Source: Bacillus sp. FJAT-29814 (GTDB lineage Bacteria; Bacillota; Bacilli; Bacillales; Cytobacillaceae). Taken from it: DNA of 64,000 bases. Each line of letters begins with the position of its first letter. Position 1 is the first letter of the stretch. The stretch lies in assembly GCF_001510715.1 (NCBI RefSeq), contig NZ_LMTJ01000006.1:313704-377703 (forward strand), written 5' to 3'. The translations under genes and the position numbers were made by a program. Positions 9,188-17,297 of the stretch are shown in pieces. The notes below the pieces were generated by a model. That model was not told the DNA's origin. It did not search any database and saw only the letters and a program-made list of their open reading frames with translations.

Positions 9188-9222
9188 TCAAAAAAACAAG
9201 CCGCAAATAGTAACTATTTGCG
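9188..9222 (-). terminator. Terminator of chrA
   Basis: Perfect hairpin CGCAAATAG-taa-CTATTTGCG (9202-9222). On the minus strand it is followed by a T-rich run (complement of the A-run at 9190-9197). Confidence 0.8.
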
Positions 9223-9270
9223 ACCGAAAATTTCACGTACCTATTTATTAACTAAATTTAAATAAAAGAC

Positions 9271-10458
9271 CTATAAAAAACCGAGCAGGGAGCCGCCCAC
9301 AGCACCAGCAACCACAACCACCCAAGGCGGCAGTTTCCAATAGGCCAGCATGCTGAACAAAATTGCGGCCAAAGCAAAGTCAGCCGGTCGTAAAATCGAA
9401 CTGGTCCAAATCGGGTTGTAGAACGCTGAGACTAATATGCCGACAACAGCAGCATTGACTCCAACCAAGGCTCCTTTTATCTTGGGATTACGGCGCAGCG
9501 TATTCCAAAATGGCAGTGTGCCTAATACGAGCAAAAATGCCGGTAAAAATATCGCAGCGGTCGCGATCAGGCCGCCCTGCCAGCCATTAATGACTGCACC
9601 GATATAGGAGGCAAAGGTGAACAACGGACCAGGGACGGCTTGAGCGGCCCCATAACCTGAGAGAAATTCTTCCTTCGTTAACCAGCCGGTTGGGACTACC
9701 TCCCTTTCCAGTAACGGCAGCACCACATGCCCGCCGCCAAACACGAGCGACCCGGAACGGTAGAAGCTGTCAAACATCGCCAGCCAACCCGATGCCATAA
9801 CACCCCTAAGCAATGGAAGTGCAAACAACAAGCCGAAAAACAAAATCAAACAGACCGCAGCAAACCGTCTGGAAATCGGAAATTTCAAATCGGGCTCACC
9901 CGCTTGATCTGCCTTGTTATTTTTAAAAAGAAACAGTCCGGTTGCTGCCGCCATTAAGATTACTCCAACCTGGGTAAACGCTCCTGGCAGAAGCAGTGTT
10001 CCCACGACCGCAAATAGGGCAATCGTCTTTGTCGTTATATCCGGTGTTAATTTCTGCGCCATTCCCAAAATTGCATGAGCCACTACGGCAACGGCAACAA
10101 TTTTTAACCCTTGAATCCAACCCGCCCCACTGACATCAAAGCCTTGCAGCAGTAACGCGAACAGAATGAGGGCGATGGCGGATGGGGCAGTAAATCCGAT
10201 AAACGCAAGGATTCCGCCCAGCAAACCGCCGCGCATCACACCGATGCCAATCCCGACTTGGCTGCTCGCCGGGCCGGGCAAGAATTGGCACAATGCCACC
10301 AAGTCGGCGTAGCTTTTCTCGTCAAGCCATTTCCGGCGTCGGACGTATTCTTCATGGTAATAGCCTAAATGGGCAATTGGCCCGCCAAATGAAGTCAATC
10401 CGAGTTTGGTGGATACAAGCCATATTTCAAGTAATGCCTTTCCCCTGTTTTGCGCCAA
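9271..10458 (-). CDS. chrA: Chromate transporter, CHR family (ChrA)
   Basis: Two-domain membrane protein of 395 residues that is expected to export chromate. The two halves are homologous. The N-half carries the signature FGGPIAHLGYYHEE followed by LCQFLPGPASSQ. The C-half has the matching VFGGGHVVLPLLE and AQAVPGPLFTFASYIG. About ten to twelve hydrophobic helices. The start is a TTG (10458) with GGAGG 8 bases upstream; the nearby ATG is out of frame. Downstream of the two-component genes with an 80-base gap, so it could share their transcript. Sulfate or another oxyanion is an alternative substrate. Confidence 0.9.
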   Translation of the reverse strand: MAQNRGKALLEIWLVSTKLGLTSFGGPIAHLGYYHEEYVRRRKWLDEKSYADLVALCQFLPGPASSQVGIGIGVMRGGLLGGILAFIGFTAPSAIALILFALLLQGFDVSGAGWIQGLKIVAVAVVAHAILGMAQKLTPDITTKTIALFAVVGTLLLPGAFTQVGVILMAAATGLFLFKNNKADQAGEPDLKFPISRRFAAVCLILFFGLLFALPLLRGVMASGWLAMFDSFYRSGSLVFGGGHVVLPLLEREVVPTGWLTKEEFLSGYGAAQAVPGPLFTFASYIGAVINGWQGGLIATAAIFLPAFLLVLGTLPFWNTLRRNPKIKGALVGVNAAVVGILVSAFYNPIWTSSILRPADFALAAILFSMLAYWKLPPWVVVVAGAVGGSLLGFL

Positions 10459-10537
10459 TGCATTGTCCTCCGATGATTATACTTATTATTCATTTTTTCA
10501 TATACTCGGTGCAAGGCGCAAGCCAAAAGCCACTTTA

Positions 10538-11179
10538 TTAGTTCGTAATATATTTAACCGCATAAGACGCGAGCTGGACACGGTTTTCAAGCTCCAGCTT
10601 TCCCAGCAGATGTTTGATATGATTTTTCACCGTATTTTCGGCAATAAATAGTTGCTCGGCAATTTGCTTATTCGTCAACCCGTCCGATACCAACAGCAGG
10701 ATTTCCTTTTCACGAGGCGTCAGTGAATTGATTTCCGGGGTGTTCTGCAGGTCGCGCTCGCGAAATTGGTACAGCAGCTTGCCCGCCAAATCCCTGGTTG
10801 TAGCGCTCGAGCCGTCGACAACCGAATGAAGATATTGCAGCCAGTCATCGGGGTCCATGTTTTTCAGCAAATACCCCTGGGCGCCGTACTGGATGGCGGT
10901 AAACAAATCGCCGACATTGTCGGAAACGCTCAGGATGATCACTTTAATAAACGGAAATTTCTCTTTGATGAGTTTCGTCGCTTCAAGGCCGTCCATGATC
11001 GGCATTTCTATATCGATCAGGAGGATGTCGGGAAGTTCCCGCTCGCAAAGCTGAATCGCTTCCCGGCCGTGTTTCGCCTCGCCAACAATTTTAAACAAGG
11101 AATCTTCCTCTAGAATCGCCCTTATGGCCAGACGCGCATGGGGGTGGTCATCAGCGATTAACACTCGATACGGTACCAT
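10538..11179 (-). CDS. NarL/LuxR-type response regulator
   Basis: 213 residues: receiver domain (about 1-125) with the acidic pair Asp10/Asp11, phospho-acceptor Asp56 in LLIDIEMP, and a conserved Lys near 106. A C-terminal LuxR-type HTH (about 145-205) begins LTPREKEILLLVSDG. It overlaps the end of the histidine kinase gene by 29 bases, so the two are a cognate pair. Located directly downstream of nosDLYF, the likely target (inference from position). Confidence 0.93.
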   Translation of the reverse strand: MVPYRVLIADDHPHARLAIRAILEEDSLFKIVGEAKHGREAIQLCERELPDILLIDIEMPIMDGLEATKLIKEKFPFIKVIILSVSDNVGDLFTAIQYGAQGYLLKNMDPDDWLQYLHSVVDGSSATTRDLAGKLLYQFRERDLQNTPEINSLTPREKEILLLVSDGLTNKQIAEQLFIAENTVKNHIKHLLGKLELENRVQLASYAVKYITN

Positions 11180-11972
11180 ACTTCCCGCTTCCTTTCACGG
11201 TAATGATCGTTCCTTCATTATTTTTGGAGGTAATTTCAACGGCAGCGTCGATTTTTTGCGCCCGCTCCCGCAGCATCGCCAGACCGTAATGAATGTGGGT
11301 GGTTTCATTTTTTGAAAAACCTTTCCCGTCATCCGCGATGGTCAATTTCCAACCTTCGGAGCCCGTTTGCAATTCCAGCGAGGCGGCCGCAGCCTCCGAA
11401 TGCTTGCGGATATTGGTGAATGCTTCCTGGATAATGCCAAACAACTGCACTTCCTCTGACGGACTGAAATAACCATCCGGCAGCCTCATCGCGAGCTTCG
11501 GTTCTATTCCCGAGACCGTGCTCCAATCATCGAGCCATTTCTCCACTCTTTTTGAAAAAGAAATCAGTTCCTCCGGGCTCATCCGTAAATTATAGATTGC
11601 CTGGCGTACATTGGCGTCGATAGAATTTACGAGGGCCGACGCTTCGTTCACTTTCCCCTTTTTTAAATTCACTTTTAATAAAAATAACGTCTGGGCGATA
11701 TTATCATGCAGTTCCTTGGCAAGCCGTTCGCGCTCCTCAAACACGGCCCGCATTTCCCGCTCCTGGGCGAGGCGCCTGTTTTTTTCCTCAATTGTTTTGA
11801 ACATCCAGGTGGCGAATATGTAGAAGATGAATAGAGTTAAGACGATGATCAAATAATTGCCGACGTCCATCGACAGGTTATGGAGCCACACACTATGCCT
11901 TAGTAGTTCAAAGCCGCCAATCAGCACGGTAGGCAGCAAAATTGTTATCCATTTCAGCTTGCGGTAGGACAC
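11151..11972 (-). CDS. Sensor histidine kinase, NarX/DesK class (HisKA_3)
   Basis: 273 residues. Two transmembrane helices (about 8-24 and 38-58) joined by a very short outside loop, a linker helix, then the H-box with His89 in AKELHDNIAQTL. A HATPase domain has the G-box DDGKGFS near the end. With no outer sensor domain, the stimulus is probably sensed in the membrane or by a partner protein. The start is GTG 11972 with GGGGGG 7 bases upstream. It follows nosF by 54 bases with no convincing terminator, so it may belong to the same transcript. Confidence 0.9.
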   Translation of the reverse strand: MSYRKLKWITILLPTVLIGGFELLRHSVWLHNLSMDVGNYLIIVLTLFIFYIFATWMFKTIEEKNRRLAQEREMRAVFEERERLAKELHDNIAQTLFLLKVNLKKGKVNEASALVNSIDANVRQAIYNLRMSPEELISFSKRVEKWLDDWSTVSGIEPKLAMRLPDGYFSPSEEVQLFGIIQEAFTNIRKHSEAAAASLELQTGSEGWKLTIADDGKGFSKNETTHIHYGLAMLRERAQKIDAAVEITSKNNEGTIITVKGSGKYGTVSSVNR

Positions 11973-12026
11973 GCCTGAGCCCCCCTTTTTTATCCTTCTA
12001 CCTCTATTAAAACATAGCTGACTCTC

Positions 12027-12731
12027 TCAGGCTTCTATTTTTCGATAACGATTCAACAAATCAACCATAAATCGGTCGGGATTTCCTCCGCTATTTTCGA
12101 TAATTTCGAGTTGCGTCCCGTTTTCCATGAAGATAATCCTGTCGGCAACTTCAGCGGCTACGTCCATCATATGGGTGGAAAACAGGATCGTCGTTCCGGT
12201 TTGTTTGATTTTTTTCAATAAGTCGATAAAAACATTAATCCAATATGGGTCAAGCCCGTTTGTTGGTTCATCGAGAATCATCAGAGCCGGCTGTGCCAGC
12301 CATGCCTGCCCGAATAAAAGCCGCTGCCGCATTCCTTTTGACAGATGCTTGAGGCGTTCGTTTTGCTTTGTTTCCAGGCCAAGGGTTCCAATGACCTCTT
12401 GAATGCGCTTTGCCGGAACGTTCCGAAACCGGCCGTAAAACGTTAGAAACTCGGCTACTGTCAGCATTTCCTGCGCGAAAAATTCATCGGGCATATAGCC
12501 GATGGCGGAGATATAGTTTTTTCGGTCGGTATGCAGGTCGACCCCGGTAAGTTTGACAGTGCCGGAGCTTGGTGCCGAGATGCCGGCAACAATATCGAGC
12601 AGCGTGCTTTTTCCGGCGCCATTCCCACCGCATAGGGCGATGCACTCGCCTGGCCTTGCTGATAAGGAAAACGGCTGCAACGCGGTTTTCTTTTTAAAGG
12701 CTTTTGATATACCGTTGATTTCAAGTGTCAA
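12027..12731 (-). CDS. nosF: NosF-like ABC transporter ATP-binding protein
   Basis: ATPase of the NosDFY accessory transporter, which in denitrifiers supports copper-sulfur cluster assembly of nitrous oxide reductase. I start it at the TTG at 12731, which overlaps the nosY TGA (TTGA) and has GGAGG 8 bases upstream. The longer frame to 12818 would run inside nosY. It is 234 residues with Walker A CGGNGAGKST, signature LSKGMRQR, Walker B LMILDEPTNGLD and H-loop STHMMD. The assignment as NosF rests on the neighbours as much as on the sequence. Confidence 0.85.
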   Translation of the reverse strand: MTLEINGISKAFKKKTALQPFSLSARPGECIALCGGNGAGKSTLLDIVAGISAPSSGTVKLTGVDLHTDRKNYISAIGYMPDEFFAQEMLTVAEFLTFYGRFRNVPAKRIQEVIGTLGLETKQNERLKHLSKGMRQRLLFGQAWLAQPALMILDEPTNGLDPYWINVFIDLLKKIKQTGTTILFSTHMMDVAAEVADRIIFMENGTQLEIIENSGGNPDRFMVDLLNRYRKIEA

Positions 12732-13540
12732 TTCGCCCGCCTCCTCATTAAGGAAAATAGCGGAATCACGGATACCGCTCCAAAATAAATCGGGAGGTAA
12801 ATCAACAGAACAAGCCATCCCGTTCCCGATTGGAATAATCCAACGATAGAATCATAGGACTGGCCAAAAATTGAACCGCTGTCCCACTGGACAATAAAAA
12901 AAATGCGCAAAAATTCTGCAGGATTGACAATCATCGCCACTTTCATCAATGGCTCAATCATTGGATAAGGTACAAGCCCCAAAATAGTAATTAACGCGGT
13001 CGGCCAAATCATAATCAGGAGAAACCAGACGGCAACCGAGACGGTGAATGCCTGCCACCGCGTGTTGACAATGGTTCCAATCGACATGCCGAGAAACAGA
13101 AAAACGATGATTAGCATTAGGGAAAACAAGTAAATGAGCAGGAGCCAGTTTAGCCCAAGCGCGATGCCGGCGATGAGGCCAATCGCCATACTAATTCCGT
13201 AGCTAAGGGTGAACACCACCGTTTGGGCCGTAATCAGCCCGAAAAATTTGCCGAATAAGTAGGCGGGAACGCTGACCGGATAGGTGCAGAGCAGATGCCA
13301 CTGCCCGTTTTCCAGTTCATTAGCAATCGAAAAAGAGCCGGTCATCAACATCAATAACGGCAGCAAATACAACAGGATATTAACGATGGTTCCCGTTGTG
13401 TTGGTAAACCCAGAGACGTTCGGGTTATTTTTTTCAAGTAGAAACAATAAGGAAAAAACGATGACCCACAGGACGAGAAAGGTATAGTAGGAACGCTGCC
13501 GAGTCATCGTTTTCCATTCGGAAAGCCATAAATTAACCAT
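12728..13540 (-). CDS. nosY: NosY-like ABC-2 permease
   Basis: 270 residues, about six transmembrane helices, with the ABC-2 pattern (ELENGQWHLLCTYPVSVPAYLFGKF after TM2 in pieces: ELENGQW and VPAYLFGKFFGL). Pairs with NosF and, by family, with the exported beta-helix protein NosD. The stop overlaps the nosF start. About 40 bases separate it from nosL upstream. Confidence 0.85.
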   Translation of the reverse strand: MVNLWLSEWKTMTRQRSYYTFLVLWVIVFSLLFLLEKNNPNVSGFTNTTGTIVNILLYLLPLLMLMTGSFSIANELENGQWHLLCTYPVSVPAYLFGKFFGLITAQTVVFTLSYGISMAIGLIAGIALGLNWLLLIYLFSLMLIIVFLFLGMSIGTIVNTRWQAFTVSVAVWFLLIMIWPTALITILGLVPYPMIEPLMKVAMIVNPAEFLRIFFIVQWDSGSIFGQSYDSIVGLFQSGTGWLVLLIYLPIYFGAVSVIPLFSLMRRRAN

Positions 13541-13582
13541 AGAAAAATTCCTTTCGAGCTGCTTAGATTCGATGTCCTGGAA

Positions 13583-14155
13583 TTAATGCTTACTGTCGGA
13601 ATCGCCCTTGTTCATATCGTGTTGGTCACTGGAACCATTCATATCCATTTCGCCGGAATTGCCATGACCTTGCATTTTTTCCTTCATCTCCTTGACCATG
13701 TCCTGATTGCGCTCCCAGGAGTGATGCTGAAGTTTTTCATAGCTTAATAGGTCACCGCTGCCATGTTCCTCAATAAAGCTTTTGGCTGCTTTTTCATCAG
13801 AAAAGGCGATGACATTGTAAGCCATCGGCGTTTTGATTGGCTTGTCGTAGACGAATGAGGCCTTTTCAAGCTCAAGCCATTCCTTGGAATCATAATCTTT
13901 GACGTAGGAGTTAGCGACCTCCTTGCCCTCGTTTTCTCCCATCCATTTGTACATGCAGCCGATGTCGTCAAACAGCAGTGCCTTTCCGTTTTCAAGAATG
14001 ACTTCTGTAGCGAACCCGTCATCCTTCACGGCCATATGGCAAACCTCGCATTTATCGCTCTGTTCGTTGATCGCCACCGGCTTGATTTCCTTTTTGCCGC
14101 AGCCGGCGATGAGAATAATAGAGATGATTGTAAATAGTAATAGGCGTAGTTTCAT
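13583..14155 (-). CDS. nosL: NosL-like copper-binding lipoprotein
   Basis: Exported lipoprotein of 190 residues. The signal peptide ends in the lipobox LIAGC (Cys19). The NosL fold carries CEVCHM (about 36-41), a Cys/Met metal site, and the family's DDIGCMYKW. NosL delivers Cu(I) to NosZ in denitrifiers. The last 40 residues are rich in His, Met, Asp and Gly (HGNSGEMDMNG, DQHDMNKG), which may bind extra copper. Its ATG overlaps the nosD stop by 4 bases. Confidence 0.9.
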   Translation of the reverse strand: MKLRLLLFTIISIILIAGCGKKEIKPVAINEQSDKCEVCHMAVKDDGFATEVILENGKALLFDDIGCMYKWMGENEGKEVANSYVKDYDSKEWLELEKASFVYDKPIKTPMAYNVIAFSDEKAAKSFIEEHGSGDLLSYEKLQHHSWERNQDMVKEMKEKMQGHGNSGEMDMNGSSDQHDMNKGDSDSKH

Positions 14156-15438
14156 AATTGTTTCCTCCCGAAAAAAATGATTAATAGACTGGTTGAAATC
14201 ATGACGAAGCTCAAGGCCCCGGTAAGGTCTGATGGCTGCGATTCGAGTGGCTCGTGGGTGGATTGCTCCATTTGCGGCGCCACATCGGTCACGACCATCC
14301 CCGCAGGGCTTTTTAGCATTTTTTGCAGCAGAATCAGTCCCGGATGCTGAAAAAATAGCTGGTACTCTGGTGTTTCCTTAATAAGTGTTAAAAAGTAGGG
14401 ATCGGCTTGGTACGGCAGATTGCTTTTTCCATCACCATCGGTATCCAGCTTAAGGGCAGAATCCCAATAGTTGTGGCGGATTTGATTGGTGCCGCCACCC
14501 ATGCCGCCGATGGCTTGAAAATGGTTGACATTTCCGATAAAGGCATTGTCCTCGATTGCATTTTCCGCCGTTTTCATGATTTGCGCGCCTACAAAGTTTG
14601 CCGTTATTTTGTTGCTAGTAATCTCGTTCGCCGTGGAATTTTCAATAAACAGTCCCACCCTGTTTTCGGAAATCAAGTTATCGCGGATTGTCGAGTCATG
14701 AACATCGAAAAGAAGCATTCCTTGGGCGTTTACGCTTTCATTATTTCCATAGAATTTGTTATTTTCGATCGTGGACCCGCTCGTTTCCATCACCATCGCT
14801 CCGGTCACATTGCGGGTGGAGGTATTCTTTTTAATCGTGGCATGATCGGAAAACATCACGTGAATTCCATACCGTGACTCCTTAATGTGATTTCCCAGCA
14901 GCGTATTATTATGGCTGTTTTCGAGGTAGAATCCGTCTTGGACTCGAACGATTGTGATCGTTTCAAAGGCATTCTGATGGGATTCCCATAGCTCGATGCC
15001 ATTCTCTATGCCTTGACCGGATATTTCGATATTTTTAAAACTGGAGTTTACGGCACTTTCCAACTTGATGCCGATGCTTGCCGAATTGATGACCAGGTCC
15101 TTCAGGTGATGATTCCTACCGTTGACAGTCACCGCTGCCGGAATTTGTCGGCATCCGATGACACTTATGCCCTTCAGTGTGACATTTTTCCCGGTAATAG
15201 TAATCGCGGGTTGATCAGAGCATGCTTTGATGAAGGTGCCTTTCTCGCCGATCAGGGTAATCGGTTTCTTTAAAATCAGTGGTTCTTCATAAGTTCCGGC
15301 CTTGAGTGTCAATGTCCCTCCCTCGGGTGTCGCGTTTATCAAAGCCTGTAGCGAGGTTTCTGCTTCTACGGCAGCCCCCTTTCCTCCGAAAATGGTCAGT
15401 ATCCCCGCCAATAAAAGCAGATTCATAATAGTCTTCAT
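14152..15438 (-). CDS. nosD: NosD-like exported right-handed beta-helix protein
   Basis: 428 residues: signal peptide (about 1-26), then a long parallel beta-helix (CASH repeats, many N-N/NxI turns such as NNTLLGNHIKESRYGIHVMF), and a C-terminal transmembrane anchor (about 405-424) followed by GRKQL. NosD cooperates with NosFY in maturing nitrous oxide reductase. First gene of nosD-L-Y-F. No nosZ is found up- or downstream within the window. Confidence 0.9.
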   Translation of the reverse strand: MKTIMNLLLLAGILTIFGGKGAAVEAETSLQALINATPEGGTLTLKAGTYEEPLILKKPITLIGEKGTFIKACSDQPAITITGKNVTLKGISVIGCRQIPAAVTVNGRNHHLKDLVINSASIGIKLESAVNSSFKNIEISGQGIENGIELWESHQNAFETITIVRVQDGFYLENSHNNTLLGNHIKESRYGIHVMFSDHATIKKNTSTRNVTGAMVMETSGSTIENNKFYGNNESVNAQGMLLFDVHDSTIRDNLISENRVGLFIENSTANEITSNKITANFVGAQIMKTAENAIEDNAFIGNVNHFQAIGGMGGGTNQIRHNYWDSALKLDTDGDGKSNLPYQADPYFLTLIKETPEYQLFFQHPGLILLQKMLKSPAGMVVTDVAPQMEQSTHEPLESQPSDLTGALSFVMISTSLLIIFFGRKQL

Positions 15439-15489
15439 GGAACTGATGTCCTTCCTATAGGCACCAATGATACTTAGTGCATGGGAAAT

Positions 15490-15525
15490 TTAATATAACA
15501 ACCTATAACTTAATCCAATTTGGAT
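15490..15525 (-). promoter_or_regulatory. Possible nosD promoter with a dyad
   Basis: A 13-base palindrome ATCCAATTTGGAT (15513-15525) overlaps a plausible minus-strand -35 TTGGAT. TATTAA follows 17 bases downstream. Weak, consensus-based. Confidence 0.35.
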
Positions 15526-15612
15526 ACTTTTCCTATGACTCAACCGGGCTATTTTTCCATTCGGATTTGAACAGTTTTGGAAAGCGAGGGTAATGGCGGG
15601 TGTTGCCGGCGG

Positions 15613-15650
15613 ACACAAAAAAGCTCCTTCTAAACTTAATTAGAAAGAGC
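15613..15650 (-). terminator. Terminator of the CmpB-like gene
   Basis: GCTCCTTCTAA (15623-15633) pairs with TTAGAAAGAGC (15640-15650) with one wobble. The minus strand continues into a T-run (complement of 15617-15622). Confidence 0.85.
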
Positions 15651-15664
15651 CTAAAAAGATTGAG

Positions 15665-16282
15665 TTATTCCGGGTTTTTTATCATTTCTGTATTTGCAAT
15701 AGTGTCAGTATCGCTTATGGTGTCAGGCACCATTATATGACTTCGCACGGTAAGAACCATGTCAGCGATGAAATAGAGTCCGACTGCCGGCCATGTCCAT
15801 GACCATAGTTGCTCAACTACCCCATAGGTGGCACCTACTGCTGGATGGACCCATTTTAGGACGATGAATGACAATACGCCCCAGCATAGGGAAAAGGGCA
15901 GGCAAATGTGGCCGTGAAGCTGCATCGGGGTGTCGGAGTAGTCCCAATATTGGCGGTGAAACAGTTTTTGGAGCATGGCACCGCTCACATATTCGATGAG
16001 TGTTGGGATAATGAAACAAAGAAGAAGCACCAACGCCCAATGTGTTTCCGGTGTGATCAAGTACACCAGTATGATTGGAGCAAAGCCGTACATCGGTTTA
16101 AACGGTCCGTATAAAAAATTGTCTTTGATGAATTTGCCTTTGGTTAAAAAGTTGTAGCTGTTTTCCAACAGCCAGCCCAGAAAGGAATACACAGTAAAAT
16201 AAAACACAATCACGGCTGCTGCCTGGGTAAAAAGGACATCTGAATTTTGGTATTCAAACCCTTTTAACAAGTTAATAATCAT
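15665..16282 (-). CDS. Putative ABC-transporter type IV (CmpB-like, PF06541-type) membrane protein
   Basis: 205 residues from the ATG at 16282, chosen because AAAGGTGG lies 7 bases upstream; the in-frame ATG at 16300 has no such site. Five or so transmembrane helices. The family-type pattern is SFLGWLLENSYNFLTKGKF then GPFKPMYGFAPIIL and EYVSGAMLQKLFHRQYWDYS. The function of the family is not established. The last 20 or so residues (VPDTISDTDT region) are coded by a TGGTGTCAGGCACCA repeat, so the tail is probably a repeat-made extension. Confidence 0.8.
   Translation of the reverse strand: MIINLLKGFEYQNSDVLFTQAAAVIVFYFTVYSFLGWLLENSYNFLTKGKFIKDNFLYGPFKPMYGFAPIILVYLITPETHWALVLLLCFIIPTLIEYVSGAMLQKLFHRQYWDYSDTPMQLHGHICLPFSLCWGVLSFIVLKWVHPAVGATYGVVEQLWSWTWPAVGLYFIADMVLTVRSHIMVPDTISDTDTIANTEMIKNPE
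15718..15732. repeat. TGGTGTCAGGCACCA repeat word inside the 3' end of a gene
   Basis: Hairpin word TGGTG-TCAGG-CACCA. The same word forms the ends of the inverted repeat at 62522-62637. It suggests a dispersed element that has landed in the end of the CmpB-like gene. Confidence 0.7.
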
Positions 16283-16369
16283 GGCTAATCCACCTTTCAT
16301 AGGTTAAAAATTCACAACTTAGTTTAGCCGGGTGACAGAAAAGTATACCAAAATAATCCTGTTTGAGAT

Positions 16370-16495
16370 TTCGCTGAAATCGGCTGGGTTTTCGCCGAAA
16401 TATGGAGTTGTTTCGCCGAATCAAGGCGTTATTTCGCTGAATTTAGACGGTATTTCGCCAAATCAAAGAGAGATTTCGCCGAACGGATTTCGGGA
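16370..16495. repeat. 21-base-period array, word TTCGCCGAA, six units
   Basis: TTCGC starts at 16370, 16391, 16412, 16433, 16454 and 16475, exactly 21 apart. Most units read TTCGCCGAA or TTCGCTGAA. The word is the complement of that at 9053 and 58627. It lies in the divergent spacer between the CmpB-like gene and tetR. One plus-strand frame stays open and gives a heptad pattern (ISPNxxx), but no ribosome site precedes it. Confidence 0.92.
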
Positions 16496-16583
16496 CTGCT
16501 CTTTCAAAAAATAATCAACATCGTGTTCATTAATCTACAGGAATTTCGTATAATTTTAACAAAACTAATCGAGGTGAATCATA

Positions 16584-17201
16584 TTGACTGAAAAAATTGC
16601 CGATAAGCGCGTGGCGCGTACGAAGCGAGTCATTCGCGACGCCCTCACTCAATTAATGGAGGAAAAAGGGTTTGAAGAAATCACAGTCCGGGATTTGACC
16701 GAGAAGGCGCAAATCAATCGGGGGACCTTCTATTTGCATTACCGCGATAAATACGATTTGCTCGAGCAAAGTGAAGAGGAGATTCTCAAAGGAATCGCAG
16801 CTATTACGGAAAACATTGACCCAGTGGATGCAATGGCCTATACCAGCAATGATGAACCCTTTCCCATCATTCTCAAACTCTTTGAATTCTTTCAAGAGCA
16901 TGCCGAGTTTTTAGAGGTCATTCTGGGAGCGAATGGCAACGCATCATTCCAGGTAAAACTTAAAAGCTTCATAAAAAAAATCTTCTACAGTAAATTAGTC
17001 ACCAAGCTCGATAAAGAAGGCATTCAAGTGCCAGTCGAAATCCTGCTGGCCTACCTGAGCTCGGCCCATCTTGGCGTGGTCCAGCATTGGCTTGAAACTG
17101 GAATGGAAAAGTCGCCTCGTGAAATCACGCTCATTTTAACAAAAATGACATTATTGGGCCCTGGCTATGTGGCAGGTTTAAAACCGCCTATTGAAAAATG
17201 A
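16584..17201 (+). CDS. TetR-family repressor of the adjacent ABC exporter
   Basis: 205 residues. The N-terminal HTH (about 10-60) includes ITVRDLTEKAQINRGTFYLHY, the typical TetR recognition region; the C-terminal ligand domain is unconserved. The start is TTG (16584) with GAGGTG 7 bases upstream. It is followed, after 96 bases holding a dyad, by an ABC ATPase-permease pair, the usual arrangement for a drug-responsive repressor controlling its exporter. Confidence 0.9.
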   Translation: MTEKIADKRVARTKRVIRDALTQLMEEKGFEEITVRDLTEKAQINRGTFYLHYRDKYDLLEQSEEEILKGIAAITENIDPVDAMAYTSNDEPFPIILKLFEFFQEHAEFLEVILGANGNASFQVKLKSFIKKIFYSKLVTKLDKEGIQVPVEILLAYLSSAHLGVVQHWLETGMEKSPREITLILTKMTLLGPGYVAGLKPPIEK

Positions 17202-17224
17202 ACATAATCCACTGTTTTGTTTAT

Positions 17225-17280
17225 TGTAATTCACCCGGGAGCGCTCTAATATTAAATTAGAAACACTCAACACAGTGTTG
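17225..17280 (+). promoter_or_regulatory. Promoter and TetR-type operator before the ABC exporter
   Basis: TTGTAA (17225-17230), 17-base spacer, TAATAT (17248-17253). Then a dyad AACACT-CAACAC-AGTGTT (17262-17279) whose core CAACACAGTGTTG (17268-17280) is a perfect odd palindrome. Placed to block transcription start; likely the TetR site (inference). Confidence 0.6.
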
Positions 17281-17297
17281 ATTAAGGAGGATTATCA

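Noticed and set aside
16332..16514. 60-codon plus frame across the 16370 array
   Set aside because: No ribosome site; the regular SPN pattern is explained by the 21-base repeat.
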